Assembly (NCBI RefSeq): GCF_900091505.1
Contig: NZ_LT607409.1
Location: 3,162,001-3,226,000, forward strand
Length of the DNA: 64,000 nucleotides
Direction: 5' to 3'
Origin: Micromonospora chokoriensis
Lineage (GTDB): Bacteria > Actinomycetota > Actinomycetes > Mycobacteriales > Micromonosporaceae
Below the pieces are notes generated by a model. It was not told where the DNA came from. It did not search any database and saw only the letters and a list, made by a program, of their open reading frames with translations. The stretch's first letter is position 1; each line of letters starts with the position of its first letter. Positions 9,497 through 19,778 of this stretch are shown here, piece by piece. The position numbers and the translations under genes are program-made.

Positions 9497-12400
9497 GTGG
9501 CTCAGCCGTACGCGGATATGACACAGCCGTACCCGCACAGCCCGCAGGCGTCCCCGATGCCCGACCCCCACCCATCCGCCCAGGGCCTCTACGACCCCGC
9601 GCAGGAGCACGACGCCTGCGGTGTGGCGTTCGTGGCGGACCTGCACGGCCGGCGTTCGCACGCGGTCGTCGCCAACGGGCTCGGTGCCCTGTGTCGACTG
9701 GACCATCGCGGCGCCCGAGGCGCGGAGCAGAACACCGGCGACGGCGCGGGCATCATGATCCAGGTCCCCGACGCGTTCCTGCGCGCGGTGGCCGACTTCG
9801 CGCTTCCCCCGGCCGGTGAGTACGCGACGGGGCTGGTCTTCCTCCCCGACGACGACGACGCCGAGGCGCGTGCCCGGCGGGTGGTCGAGAAGTACGCGCT
9901 GGTGGAGGGCGCTGACCTGCTCGGCTGGCGGGACGTGCCGATCGACAGCAGCGACCTCGGCGAGACGGCCCTGGCGGCGATGCCCCGGGTCCGGCAGCTC
10001 TTCCTGGCCGCGCGTCGGCTCACCGACGCGCCCGAGGGGCCGGCCGGTTCGCCGCTGCACGGCATCGAGCTGGACCGGGTGGCGTTCAGCCTGCGCAAGC
10101 AGGCCGAACGGGAGACCGCCGAGCGGGGCGTCCCGGCGTACTTCCCGTCGCTGTCCAGCCGCACCATGGTCTACAAGGGAATGCTCACTCCCGACCAGTT
10201 GCCGGCGTTCTACCCGGATCTGCGTGACGAGCGGATCGACAGCGCGATCGCGTTGGTGCACTCCCGCTTCTCCACCAACACGTTCCCGTCCTGGCCGCTG
10301 GCGCACCCGTACCGCTTCATCGCCCACAACGGCGAGATCAACACGATCCGGGGCAACCGCAACTGGATGCAGGCCCGGGAGGCGCTGCTGCGCTCGCCGA
10401 ACCTGCCCGGCAACATCCGGCGGGTCTTCCCGGTCTGCACCCCGGCCGCGTCCGACTCGGCGAACTTCGACGAGGTCCTGGAGCTGCTGCACCTGGCGGG
10501 GCGGAGCCTGCCGCACGCGGTGCTCATGATGATCCCCGAGGCGTGGGAGAACGACCCCGGCATGGAGCCGGCCAAGCGCGCCTTCTACCGCTTCCACGCC
10601 AGCCTCATGGAGCCGTGGGACGGTCCCGCGTCGGTGGCCTTCACCGACGGTGAGATCGTCGGCGCGGTGCTGGACCGCAACGGGCTGCGCCCGGGTCGCT
10701 GGTGGCAGACGGACGACGGCCTCGTCGTGCTCGGTTCCGAGGCGGGCGTGCTCGACCTCGACCCGGCCCACGTGGTCGCCAAGGGGCGACTCCAGCCGGG
10801 CAAGATGTTCCTGGTCGACACCGTCGCCGGTCGGATCGTGCACGACGACGAGATCAAGTCCGAGTTGGCCGCCGCCCAGCCGTACGCCGAGTGGCTGCAC
10901 GCCGGGCTGATCGAGCTGGGTGACCTGCCGGCCCGCGAGCACACCGTCTACACCCACGACTCGGTGCGTCGCCGGCAGCAGACCTTCGGCTACACCCAGG
11001 AGGAGCTGAAAATCCTGCTCGGGCCGATGGCCCGCACCGGCGCCGAGCCGCTCGGTTCGATGGGTACGGACACGCCGATCGCGCCGCTGTCCACCCGGCC
11101 GAGGCTGCTCTACGACTACTTCCACCAACTCTTCGCCCAGGTCACCAACCCGCCGTTGGACGCCATCCGGGAAGAGCTGGTGACCAGCCTGGCGTCGACG
11201 ATCGGGCCGGAGGGCAATCTGCTCGACCCGGGCGCGGCGAGTTGCCGGCAGATCGTGCTGCCCCATCCGATCATCGACAACGACGAGCTGGCGAAGATCC
11301 TCTCCATCGACGAGGACGGCGACCTGCCCGGCTTCAAGGCGGTCCGGGTGTCCGGGCTGTACCGCGTCCGGGAGGGCGCCGCCGGGATCAAGGCGCGGCT
11401 GACCGAGATCTGCCGGCACGTCTCCGAGGCGATCGAGGACGGCGTACGGATCCTGGTGCTCTCCGACCGGGACTCCAACGCCGACCTGGCGCCGATCCCG
11501 TCGCTGCTGCTCACCGCCGCCGTGCACCAGCACCTGGTACGCGAGCAGACGCGTACCCAGGCGGCGTTGATCGTGGAGTCCGGCGACTGTCGGGAGGTGC
11601 ACCACGCGGCTGTGCTGATCGGTTACGGGGCGGCGGCGGTCAACCCGTACCTGGCGTTCGAGTCGGTGGAGGATCTGATCGCCACTGGCGCTCTCGCCGG
11701 GGTGGAGCCGGCCGCCGCGGTGCGCAACTACGCCAAGGCGCTCGGCAAGGGCGTCCTGAAGATCATGTCGAAGATGGGCATCTCGACGGTGTCCTCGTAC
11801 TGCGGGGCGCAGGTCTTCGAGGCGGTCGGTCTCGACAGCCGGCTCGTCGAGCGGTATTTCCGGGGCACCCCCAGCCGGATCGGCGGGGTGGGCCTCGCCG
11901 GCGTGCACGCCGAGGTGGCCGCCCGGCATGCGCTGGCCTGGCCGTCGCCGGGCACCGTCGCCTCCGACCGGCTAGAGGTCGGTGGCGAGTACCAGTGGCG
12001 TCGCGAGGGTGAGCTGCACCTGTTCAACCCGGAGACGGTCTTCCTGTTGCAGCACGCCACCAGGACTCGGCAGTACGACGTCTTTCGGGAGTACACCGCG
12101 AAGGTCGACGCGCTCGCCGCGCAGGCCGGCTCGTTGCGCGGGCTGTTCACCCTGCGTACCGGGGTCCGGCCGGCGGTGCCGATCGAGGAGGTCGAGCCGG
12201 CCTCCGAGATCGTCAAGCGGTTCGCCACCGGCGCCATGTCGTACGGGTCGATCTCCGCCGAGGCGCACGAGACACTCGCCATCGCGATGAACCGTCTCGG
12301 CGGCAAGTCCAACACCGGTGAGGGCGGCGAGGACGTCGAGCGCCTGCACGACCCGGCCCGCCGCTCGGCGGTCAAGCAGATCGCCAGCGGTCGCTTCGGT

Positions 12401-14209
12401 GTGACCAGCGAATACCTGGTCAACGCGGACGACCTCCAGATCAAGATGGCGCAGGGTGCGAAGCCGGGCGAGGGCGGTCAGCTGCCCGGCAACAAGGTCT
12501 GGCCGTGGATCGCGCGTACCCGCCACGCCACTCCCGGCGTGGGTCTGATCTCCCCGCCGCCGCACCACGACATCTACTCCATCGAGGACCTGGCCCAGCT
12601 CGTCCACGACCTGAAGTGCGTCAACCCGGCGGCCCGGGTGCACGTCAAGCTGGTCAGCGAGGTGGGCGTCGGCACCGTCGCCGCCGGGGTGGCGAAGCTC
12701 AAGGCGGACGTCATCCTGATCTCCGGCCATGACGGCGGCACGGGCGCGTCCCCGATGAACTCGCTCAAGCACGCCGGTACGCCGTGGGAGCTGGGGCTGG
12801 CCGAGGCGCAGCAGACGCTGTTGCTGAACAAGCTGCGCGACCGGGTCACCGTGCAGGTCGACGGCCAGCTCAAGACCGGCCGGGACGTGCTGGTCGCGGC
12901 GCTGCTCGGCGCGGAGGAGTTCGGTTTCGCGACCGCCCCGCTGATCGTCGAGGGCTGCGTGATGATGCGGGTCTGCCACCTGGACACCTGCCCGGTCGGC
13001 ATCGCCACCCAGAACCCGGTCCTGCGGGAGCGGTTCACCGGCAAGCCGGAGTTCGTGGAGAACTTCTTCCTCTTCCTCGCCGAGGAGGTCCGGGGCTACC
13101 TGGCGGAGCTGGGTCTCCGGTCGATCGAGGAGGCCATCGGGCAGGCAGAGCTGCTCGACGTGGCCCCGGCCCTGGCGCACTGGAAGGCGCACGGGTTGGA
13201 CCTGGCGCCCGTCCTGCACCTGCCGGAGCTGCCCGCCGGTGCGGCCCGGCGCGGGGTGCGCGCCCAGGACCACGGCCTGGAGCAGGCCCTGGACAACGAG
13301 CTGATCGCGCTGGCCCGTCCGGCGCTGTCCGACGGGGCCCCGGTGCGCGTCGAGGTGGCGGTGCGCAACGAGCACCGCAGCGTCGGCGCGATGCTCGGCG
13401 GGGAGGTCACCCGTCGCTTCGGCGGCGCCGGGCTCCCGGACGACACCATCGAGTTCGTGCTGAACGGCACGGCCGGGCAGTCGTTCGGCGCGTTCCTGCC
13501 GCGTGGGGTGACCCTGCGGCTGCACGGGGACGCCAACGACTACGTGGGCAAGGGTCTCTCCGGTGGGCGGGTCGTCGTCCGCCCGGACGCCGCCGCGCCG
13601 TTCCTCGACCCCGACGCCGCGCCGGGGCAGCGGGCCGAGGACCAGATCATCGCCGGCAACACCATCCTGTACGGAGCCACGGGGGGCGAGGTCTTCCTGC
13701 GTGGCCGGGTGGGGGAGCGGTTCGCGGTGCGCAACTCCGGCGCGGTCGCCGTGGTCGAGGGTGTCGGTGACCACGGTTGCGAGTACATGACCGGTGGCAC
13801 GGTCGTGGTGCTCGGCGCGACCGGCCGTAACTTCGCGGCCGGCATGTCCGGTGGCACGGCGTACGTGCACCACCTGGACCGTGCGCGGGTCAACACCGAG
13901 CTGGTGGATCTGGCGCCGCTGGGTGAGCAGGAGCAGGCGCTGGTGCACGACCTGATCCAGCGACACGTGGCCGAGACCGGCTCGGCGGTCGCCGAGGAGT
14001 TGCTCAAGCGCTGGCCGGAGGCGGTGGCCGAGTTCACCGCTGTGGTGCCCCGCGACTACCGCCGGGTGCTGGAGATCATGCGGGCCGCCGAAGCCGCCGG
14101 CCGCGACGTCGACGACGCGGTCATGACAGCGCTGACCGCACCCGCTGTGCCGGCGATGCCGGTGCCGCCCGCCCCGCGGGTGGCGGCCCAGGAGGTGGCA
14201 CGTGCCTGA
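9497..14209 (+). CDS. gltB: glutamate synthase, large subunit
   Basis: The alpha subunit of NADPH-glutamate synthase transfers the amide nitrogen of glutamine to 2-oxoglutarate. Domains in order are: a class II glutaminase with nucleophile Cys41 in EHDACGV, exposed after propeptide removal; a central domain; an FMN-binding barrel with GEGGED and [12 protein letters not shown]; a 3Fe-4S cluster from Cys1154, Cys1160 and Cys1165; and a C-terminal beta-helix. The product is 1,570 residues. I choose the GTG at 9497 because AGGAGG ends four bases before it; a GTG at 9479 and an ATG at 9518 are alternatives, and only the propeptide changes. It overlaps gltD by eight bases. Confidence 0.96.
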   Translation: MAQPYADMTQPYPHSPQASPMPDPHPSAQGLYDPAQEHDACGVAFVADLHGRRSHAVVANGLGALCRLDHRGARGAEQNTGDGAGIMIQVPDAFLRAVADFALPPAGEYATGLVFLPDDDDAEARARRVVEKYALVEGADLLGWRDVPIDSSDLGETALAAMPRVRQLFLAARRLTDAPEGPAGSPLHGIELDRVAFSLRKQAERETAERGVPAYFPSLSSRTMVYKGMLTPDQLPAFYPDLRDERIDSAIALVHSRFSTNTFPSWPLAHPYRFIAHNGEINTIRGNRNWMQAREALLRSPNLPGNIRRVFPVCTPAASDSANFDEVLELLHLAGRSLPHAVLMMIPEAWENDPGMEPAKRAFYRFHASLMEPWDGPASVAFTDGEIVGAVLDRNGLRPGRWWQTDDGLVVLGSEAGVLDLDPAHVVAKGRLQPGKMFLVDTVAGRIVHDDEIKSELAAAQPYAEWLHAGLIELGDLPAREHTVYTHDSVRRRQQTFGYTQEELKILLGPMARTGAEPLGSMGTDTPIAPLSTRPRLLYDYFHQLFAQVTNPPLDAIREELVTSLASTIGPEGNLLDPGAASCRQIVLPHPIIDNDELAKILSIDEDGDLPGFKAVRVSGLYRVREGAAGIKARLTEICRHVSEAIEDGVRILVLSDRDSNADLAPIPSLLLTAAVHQHLVREQTRTQAALIVESGDCREVHHAAVLIGYGAAAVNPYLAFESVEDLIATGALAGVEPAAAVRNYAKALGKGVLKIMSKMGISTVSSYCGAQVFEAVGLDSRLVERYFRGTPSRIGGVGLAGVHAEVAARHALAWPSPGTVASDRLEVGGEYQWRREGELHLFNPETVFLLQHATRTRQYDVFREYTAKVDALAAQAGSLRGLFTLRTGVRPAVPIEEVEPASEIVKRFATGAMSYGSISAEAHETLAIAMNRLGGKSNTGEGGEDVERLHDPARRSAVKQIASGRFGVTSEYLVNADDLQIKMAQGAKPGEGGQLPGNKVWPWIARTRHATPGVGLISPPPHHDIYSIEDLAQLVHDLKCVNPAARVHVKLVSEVGVGTVAAGVAKLKADVILISGHDGGTGASPMNSLKHAGTPWELGLAEAQQTLLLNKLRDRVTVQVDGQLKTGRDVLVAALLGAEEFGFATAPLIVEGCVMMRVCHLDTCPVGIATQNPVLRERFTGKPEFVENFFLFLAEEVRGYLAELGLRSIEEAIGQAELLDVAPALAHWKAHGLDLAPVLHLPELPAGAARRGVRAQDHGLEQALDNELIALARPALSDGAPVRVEVAVRNEHRSVGAMLGGEVTRRFGGAGLPDDTIEFVLNGTAGQSFGAFLPRGVTLRLHGDANDYVGKGLSGGRVVVRPDAAAPFLDPDAAPGQRAEDQIIAGNTILYGATGGEVFLRGRVGERFAVRNSGAVAVVEGVGDHGCEYMTGGTVVVLGATGRNFAAGMSGGTAYVHHLDRARVNTELVDLAPLGEQEQALVHDLIQRHVAETGSAVAEELLKRWPEAVAEFTAVVPRDYRRVLEIMRAAEAAGRDVDDAVMTALTAPAVPAMPVPPAPRVAAQEVARA

Positions 14210-15722
14210 CCCGAACGGTTTCCTGCGCTACGACCGGCGACTGCCGGCCCGCCGTCCGGTGTCGGTGCGGATCAGCGACTGGCGTGAGGTCTACCCGCCG
14301 GCCGGCGAGGAGCTGGTCCGTGAGCAGGCCACGCGATGCATGGACTGCGGCATCCCGTTCTGCCACGACGGCTGCCCGCTGGGCAACCGCATCCCGGACT
14401 GGAACGACCTGGTGCGTACCGGCAACTGGGACGCGGCGGTGGAGTCGCTGCACGCCACCAACAACTTCCCGGAGTTCACCGGTCGGCTCTGCCCGGCGCC
14501 CTGCGAGGCGGCCTGCGTGCTCGGCATCTCCGGCGGTCAGCCGGTCAGCATCAAGCAGGTCGAGGTGGAGATCGCCGACGCCGCCGCCGCGCGTGGGTTC
14601 ACCCCCCGCCCGGTGCCGGCGCCGTCCGGCCGGTCGGTCGCCGTCGTCGGCTCCGGGCCCGCCGGCCTCGCCGCCGCCCAACAGCTGGCCCGCGCCGGTC
14701 ACGTCGTGACGGTGTACGAGCGGGACGACGCCATCGGTGGTCTGCTCCGGTACGGCATCCCCGACTTCAAGTTGGAGAAGCGGCACATCGACGCCCGGTT
14801 GGCCCAGCTCGCCGCCGAGGGGGTGCGTTTCCGCACCGGTGTGAACGTCGGGGTGGACGTCACCGCCGAGCAGTTGCGCGCCGAGCACGACGCGGTGCTG
14901 TTGGCCTGCGGCGCGTTGCAGGGCCGGGACACTCCGGAGACCCCGGGGCGGGCGCTTCGGGGCGTACACCAGGCGATGGCGCACCTGGTCGCAGCGAATC
15001 GGGCGGTGGCCGGCGCGACCACCGAGGAGGCCGCCGAGCGCCGGCTGGCGACGGCGGTGCTGCCGGACGGCACTCCGATCGACGCGGCCGGCAAGCACGT
15101 GGTGATCATCGGCGGTGGGGACACCGCCGCCGACTGCCTCGGCGTCGCCCACCGCCAGGGCGCGGCGGGCGTGCACCAGCTCGACCTGTACCCGCAGCCG
15201 CCGCAGGAGCGCGACGAGGCACGGGACCCGTGGCCGACCTGGCCGTGGATCCTGCGCAGCTACCCGGCGCACGAGGAGGGCGGCGAGCGGGTCTTCGCCG
15301 CTGCGGTGCAGGAGTTCGTGGACGACGGCACCGGCCAGGTGCGGGCGGTTCGGATCGCCGAGGTGACCGTCGAGAAGCGTGACGGCCGGCGCATCGTCAC
15401 CGTGGTGCCGGGCTCCGAGCGGGAGCTTCCGGCGGATCTGGTGCTGCTGGCGATCGGTTTCGAGGGCACCGAGCAGCAGCCGCTGCTGGCGCAGTTCGGG
15501 GTGACCCGCAACCCGCGGGGCGCTGTCGACGCCCGCGACGACTGGCAGACCGACGCCGACGGGGTGTTCGTCGCGGGTGACATGCACCGGGGCGCTTCGT
15601 TGATCGTCTGGGCCATCGCCGAGGGTCGGGCGGCGGCTGCCGCCATCCACTCCTACCTCGGTGGTGTGGGTGCGTTGCCGGCCCCGGTCGGCCCGGCCGC
15701 GCAGGCTCTCGCCGTTCGCTGA
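14202..15722 (+). CDS. gltD: glutamate synthase, small subunit
   Basis: The beta subunit passes electrons from NADPH through FAD and two 4Fe-4S clusters to GltB. The product is 506 residues. Cluster ligands are in [17 protein letters not shown] and [13 protein letters not shown] in the first 110 residues; the FAD site is [12 protein letters not shown] and the NADPH site [11 protein letters not shown]; the C terminus has [19 protein letters not shown]. The GTG at 14202 overlaps the end of gltB and has GGAGG six bases upstream. A perfect 16-bp hairpin follows the stop and should end the gltBD transcript. Confidence 0.96.
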   Translation: MPDPNGFLRYDRRLPARRPVSVRISDWREVYPPAGEELVREQATRCMDCGIPFCHDGCPLGNRIPDWNDLVRTGNWDAAVESLHATNNFPEFTGRLCPAPCEAACVLGISGGQPVSIKQVEVEIADAAAARGFTPRPVPAPSGRSVAVVGSGPAGLAAAQQLARAGHVVTVYERDDAIGGLLRYGIPDFKLEKRHIDARLAQLAAEGVRFRTGVNVGVDVTAEQLRAEHDAVLLACGALQGRDTPETPGRALRGVHQAMAHLVAANRAVAGATTEEAAERRLATAVLPDGTPIDAAGKHVVIIGGGDTAADCLGVAHRQGAAGVHQLDLYPQPPQERDEARDPWPTWPWILRSYPAHEEGGERVFAAAVQEFVDDGTGQVRAVRIAEVTVEKRDGRRIVTVVPGSERELPADLVLLAIGFEGTEQQPLLAQFGVTRNPRGAVDARDDWQTDADGVFVAGDMHRGASLIVWAIAEGRAAAAAIHSYLGGVGALPAPVGPAAQALAVR

Positions 15723-15735
15723 CAGGTGGGGTTGT

Positions 15736-15771
15736 CCGGCCGGTGCGGCAGGCTGCTGCCGCACCGGCCGG
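15736..15771 (+). terminator. gltBD terminator hairpin
   Basis: The arms 15736-15751 and 15756-15771 (CCGGCCGGTGCGGCAG) pair perfectly over 16 bp around a GCTG loop, 13 bases after the gltD stop. No T tract follows, as is usual in high-GC actinobacteria. Confidence 0.85.
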
Positions 15772-15897
15772 GTATTCCCGCTGGTGAAGCCGCTCACAAA
15801 TGTGGGCAAACAGGTTTAAGGTGGCAAGACTTGTCGGCTGCCGAGCCGCACCGCGATCGGCCTGAATGATCAAGCCGCCGATCGCTGGAGGTTCGTC

Positions 15898-17298
15898 GTG
15901 GCCACGGGTGCCACCTTCGCCGCGCTGCGCCATCGCAACTACCGCATCTGGGCGCTCGCCGGGTTCGTCTCCGTCATCGGCACCTGGATGCAGGTCCTCG
16001 GAGTCAACTGGTACGTCCTGAAGGAGACCGGTTCGGCGACGTCCATGGGGTTCGCCGTGCTCCTCCAGGCGGCACCCACACTGCTGCTCAGCGTCTGGGG
16101 CGGTGTGCTGGCCGACCGCCTGCCGGCCCGCCCGCTGCTGATCACCGCCCAGGCGGCGCACGCGACGCTCGCCGCCGGGCTGGGCGCGGCCGCCCTGACC
16201 GGGTTCGGCGGCCTACCGCTGATCTTCGCGATCTCGCTGGCCACCGGTGCCGTCTCGGCCATCGAGGGGCCGGTGATGGGGCGCTGGGCCTCCACCCTCG
16301 TCGACCGGGAGACCCTCGGCAACGCCCTGGCGCTCGGGTCGCTCTCCAACTCCGCCGGCCGCATCCTCGGCATGAGCCTCGGCGCCGTCGTGGTGGCCGC
16401 CGTCGGCCCCGCCCTGTTGTTCGGCATCAACGCGGCGAGCTTCGCCGCCGTGGTGGTGGCGCTGTTCGCCGTACGCCCGGGGGCCGTGGCCGGCGTGGCG
16501 GTGACCGCCGCCGGCGCGACCCGCAGCGGCGTGCGGGCCGGGTTCGCCTACCTGCGGGGGCAGCCGGTGCTGCTCGTCGCGCTCGCCCTGTCGTTCGTGC
16601 TCGGCAGCCTGGGTCGCAACTACCAGGTGACGATGGCGGCGATGAGCGACGGCCCGCTGAGCGCGGGCGCCTCCGGCTACGGCGTCCTGTCGACGGTGTT
16701 CGCGATCGGAACGGTGGTCGGCGCCCTCGTCGCGGCCCGTCGCCGCACCCTGGGCTACCGGACGCTCGTCGTCGCCGGCCTGCTCGCCAGCGGGTTGCAG
16801 ATCGTCGCGGGCCTCGCCCCGGGGACCGTGAGCTTCGCGGCGGTGATCCTGCCGATCGCCGCCGCCGCGGTGGTCATCGACACCACCGTCGGTACCCGCG
16901 CCCAACTCGACACCGACGCCGCGATGCGGGGTCGGGTGCTCGCCGCGCTGGCGGTCACCGGCTCGGTCTCCGCCGCGGTCGGCGCCCCGCTGCTCGGCTG
17001 GCTCGCCGAGTACGCCGGGCCGCGACAGACGCTCGTCCTGGCCGGGGCCGCCGCGACGATCGCCACGGTCGCGGCGGCGGTCGCCCTGGACCGCCAGCAC
17101 GCCCGCGCGGCGACCCTCGCGCTGGTCACGCCCCGGCCGCGCCATCCGGTACGACGGGTGGCGTTCCGGGCCGCCCGCATCGTCCGTCCCGCCGGGGCGG
17201 TCTGCGTGATCGGGCCCGCCGACGGCGTGCCATCGGGCCCGATCCGGCTCCCCGAGTTGGCCACCTTGGCCACCGCCGGGTCGGTGGCGCGCCGCTGA
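15898..17298 (+). CDS. MFS transporter (enterobactin-exporter-like MFS_3)
   Basis: The product is a 466-residue polytopic protein with about 10-12 hydrophobic helices and an MFS loop motif (GVLADRLPARPLLI) between helices 2 and 3. The N terminus, FAALRHRNYRIWALAGFVSVIGTWMQ, is typical of the MFS_3 efflux family. The last 70 residues are a basic, non-membrane tail. Substrate and direction are unknown. The GTG at 15898 has GGAGG at about -8. It has its own unit between the gltBD terminator and the next small gene. Confidence 0.82.
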   Translation: MATGATFAALRHRNYRIWALAGFVSVIGTWMQVLGVNWYVLKETGSATSMGFAVLLQAAPTLLLSVWGGVLADRLPARPLLITAQAAHATLAAGLGAAALTGFGGLPLIFAISLATGAVSAIEGPVMGRWASTLVDRETLGNALALGSLSNSAGRILGMSLGAVVVAAVGPALLFGINAASFAAVVVALFAVRPGAVAGVAVTAAGATRSGVRAGFAYLRGQPVLLVALALSFVLGSLGRNYQVTMAAMSDGPLSAGASGYGVLSTVFAIGTVVGALVAARRRTLGYRTLVVAGLLASGLQIVAGLAPGTVSFAAVILPIAAAAVVIDTTVGTRAQLDTDAAMRGRVLAALAVTGSVSAAVGAPLLGWLAEYAGPRQTLVLAGAAATIATVAAAVALDRQHARAATLALVTPRPRHPVRRVAFRAARIVRPAGAVCVIGPADGVPSGPIRLPELATLATAGSVARR

Positions 17299-17367
17299 GA
17301 CAGCGGTCACCCCCGGTGGCACACGTACGGGACAAGGCGGCACGAAGATCATCGTTACGCTCCGATC

Positions 17368-17874
17368 ATGGACATCGAGGAGCGGCTACGACGGACCCGT
17401 CGGTGGCTGTGGATAGTGCTGATCGGGCTCTTCCTGAGCGGTGCCACCGCCTTTCCGCTGGAGATCGAGGTGCGCTGGTTGCTGCGCGCGCTGGACCCGC
17501 TCTCCGACCAACTGCCCGCCCTGGTCGCCTGGATCGAGCGGGTGCACACCGGGCTCGTGACGGCCGGCGACGACTACCCGTTCCTGCTGTACGGCACCGA
17601 CTGGCTGGCCTTCGCCCACCTGGTGCTGGCGGTCGCGTTCTGGGGGCCACTGCGTGACCCGGTGCGCAACGTCTGGGTGGTGCAGGTCGGCATGATCGCC
17701 TGCGCGGGCATCGTCCCGTTGGCGCTGATCTGCGGGCCGATCCGGGACATCCCCTGGTTCTGGACGCTCGTCGATCTGTCCTTCGCGGTCGGGGCGTTCC
17801 CACCCCTCTGGTTCGCCTACCGGCACATCCGCGCCGTCGAGGCAAGCACCACCAAAACACCCCCAACCCCGTAA
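17368..17874 (+). CDS. small integral membrane protein of unknown function
   Basis: The product is 168 residues with four predicted transmembrane helices (about 14-31, 79-95, 104-121 and 128-148) and a short polar C-terminal tail. The first helix ends in an AFPLEIEVRWLLRAL segment and a long external loop follows. I recognise no family beyond uncharacterised actinobacterial membrane proteins. A TTACGCT sequence at about 17354-17360 lies so close to the ATG that the message may be leaderless. It converges on the M1 peptidase gene across inverted repeat family A. Confidence 0.65.
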   Translation: MDIEERLRRTRRWLWIVLIGLFLSGATAFPLEIEVRWLLRALDPLSDQLPALVAWIERVHTGLVTAGDDYPFLLYGTDWLAFAHLVLAVAFWGPLRDPVRNVWVVQVGMIACAGIVPLALICGPIRDIPWFWTLVDLSFAVGAFPPLWFAYRHIRAVEASTTKTPPTP

Positions 17875-17924
17875 CCCCCCCCGTCCCCTGCCCTGCCCTC
17901 TGCCCTGCCCCCGCCCTCTGTCCC

Positions 17925-17999
17925 GTCGATCATGGAGTTGTGGTGGGCGATGTGATCGCCTCTGCCCGATATATGGGGCACCACAACTCCATGATCGAC
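17925..17999. repeat. long inverted repeat, family A, copy 2
   Basis: Arms 17925-17945 and 17979-17999 are identical to those at 8303-8378 and extend by one more C/G pair. The 33-base loop is unrelated to the first loop and contains its own 6-bp hairpin (GGCGAT/ATCGCC). It again lies between convergent genes, with C-rich sequence on the left and G-rich on the right. Confidence 0.9.
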
Positions 18000-18000
18000 G

Positions 18001-18102
18001 GGGGCGGGGGCGGGGGTGGGGGTGGGGACGGGGGCGGGGACGGGGACGGGAGGGAGGGCGGGGGTGGGTGGGTGGGTGGGGGCGGGGGTGGGTGGGTGGG
18101 GG
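18001..18102. repeat. G-rich simple repeat
   Basis: This stretch is almost entirely GGGGGCGGGGG, GGGGT and GGGTGGGTG runs, immediately after inverted repeat family A copy 2 and ending at the stop of the M1 peptidase gene. It could form quadruplexes and has no coding signal. Confidence 0.75.
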
Positions 18103-19635
18103 TTAGTGCGACATCAGGTCATGGGATTCGCGGATCTTGGCCCAGGACTTCGGCTCGGCTGGCGGGGCGGCCTTGCGGGCGGCGCTGGCCACGTCGGGGC
18201 GGCCGGCGGTGAAGAGCCAGGTGGTGAACAGGTCGTCCAGGTCCAGCCCGGAGATCCGCTCGGCCAGCGCCTGGAACTGGGCGACGGTGCCGTTGCCGTA
18301 CCGGTGCTCGGTGGCCCAGGCCGGCAGGATCTCGAAGAACGCGTCGTCCCCGACGGCCAGCCGGAGCTGGTGCAACGTCATCGCGCCCCGGTCGTAGACG
18401 GCGTTGTCGAAGATCCGGCCCGCACCCGGGTCGCCGGGCAGCACCTGCCAGAACTCGTCGTCGGCCGGGTAGCTGGCGTAGACGAAGTCGAACACCTCCT
18501 GCGCGGTGCCCTCACCCTGCTCCTCCGACCACAGCCATTCGGCGTACGAGGCGAAACCCTCGTTGAGCCAGATGTGTCGCCACTCGGCCACCGAGACCGA
18601 GTCGCCGAACCACTGGTGGGCGTTCTCGTGCACCACCACGTACGTGTTGGCGCCGCGTCGCCAGAAGCCCGGCCCGTACACCGGTCGGGTCTGCGTCTCC
18701 AGGGCGAAGCTGATGCCGTCGACCGGACCGGCAACCCCGCCCTGCGTCTCGAAGGGGTACGGCCCGAAGATCCCGCTGCACCAGTCGACGATCTCGCCGG
18801 TCCGCTCGATGCTGGCCCGCGCGGCCGGCCCGAGGGCGCCCAGTGAGGTGCTGTACGCGTTGACCACCGGCTGACCGCTCGGGGTGGTGTCGGTGACGAT
18901 GTCGTACTGGCCGATGGCCAGGAAAGCCAGGTAGGTGGCCGTGGGGGAGGTGGTCCGCCAGATCCAGCGGGTGCGGTTGCCGGCCTCGGCCGCCGGTGGC
19001 CTCGGCTGCACACCGTTGCTGATCACCTCGACGCCGGTGGGCACCGACACCGAGATGTCGAACGTGGCCTTGTCCAGAGGGTGGTCGTTGCTGGGGAACC
19101 ACCACCACGCCGACTCGGGCTCGTTGACGGCGAGCGCGCCGTCGTCGGTCCGCGTCCAGCCGGTGTAGCCGCCGACCAGGGTCTCCGACGGGATGCCGGA
19201 GTAGCGCACCACGATGGTGAGCTGCTGGCCCCGGGTCACCGTGCGGGCCGGGGTGACCACCACCTCGTGGACGCCGGCGGTGCTGGTGGTCGCCGCCCAG
19301 CCGTTGACCCGGACCGACTCGACGTCGAGCAGGAAGTCCAGATTGAACGTCGAGAGGTCCTGGGTGGCGGTGGCGAGGATGGTGGTGGTGCCGGTGAGCA
19401 GGTCGGTGGCCGGGTCGTGGCGCAGCCGGACGTCGTAGTGCTCGACGTCGTAGCCGCCGTTGCCGTAGTCGGGGAAGTAGGTGTCACCCAGGCCGGACGC
19501 GCCGGGTTGCGGCGCGGCGGTGACGATCGGCCGGCCCCAGCCCGTCGGGGCCGCCTGGCCGGGGGTGCCGGCGAGCAGGGTGCCGGCCGTGGTGAGGGTC
19601 AGGGCGGCGGTGGCCGCCGTGAGTGCTCGTCGCAC
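18103..19635 (-). CDS. secreted M1 family zinc aminopeptidase
   Basis: The product is 510 residues with an N-terminal signal peptide (VRRALTAATAALTLTTAGTL, ending near QAA). The zinc site is HENAH at about 336-340, with the third ligand Glu in WLNEGFASYAEW about 19 residues on, the M1 pattern HExxH-X18-E. The usual GAMEN exopeptidase motif is replaced by SFALETQT. A catalytic-type Tyr lies in NAVYDRGAM. It lacks the large C-terminal helical domain of PepN, so is a short extracellular M1 form. I use the GTG at 19635 because GGAGGGAG lies eight bases before it and overlaps the alternative ATG at 19653. It is divergent from the following cassette. Confidence 0.88.
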   Translation of the reverse strand: MRRALTAATAALTLTTAGTLLAGTPGQAAPTGWGRPIVTAAPQPGASGLGDTYFPDYGNGGYDVEHYDVRLRHDPATDLLTGTTTILATATQDLSTFNLDFLLDVESVRVNGWAATTSTAGVHEVVVTPARTVTRGQQLTIVVRYSGIPSETLVGGYTGWTRTDDGALAVNEPESAWWWFPSNDHPLDKATFDISVSVPTGVEVISNGVQPRPPAAEAGNRTRWIWRTTSPTATYLAFLAIGQYDIVTDTTPSGQPVVNAYSTSLGALGPAARASIERTGEIVDWCSGIFGPYPFETQGGVAGPVDGISFALETQTRPVYGPGFWRRGANTYVVVHENAHQWFGDSVSVAEWRHIWLNEGFASYAEWLWSEEQGEGTAQEVFDFVYASYPADDEFWQVLPGDPGAGRIFDNAVYDRGAMTLHQLRLAVGDDAFFEILPAWATEHRYGNGTVAQFQALAERISGLDLDDLFTTWLFTAGRPDVASAARKAAPPAEPKSWAKIRESHDLMSH

Positions 19636-19778
19636 GAGGTGGACTCCCTCCATCGGGTGTTCGCCAGGTCAACCTAATCGACAACGGTGAACGTCGCCGC
19701 CCACGACACCGCCGATCGGCGTCGATCTCTGGTGTGTCTTGCTCCGCAAGGTCACACTGTGTGGATCGGAGGTGACGC

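Noticed and set aside
9362..11929. A long minus-strand frame antisense to gltB
   Set aside because: gltB has unmistakable catalytic motifs in the same region; the antisense product resembles no protein.
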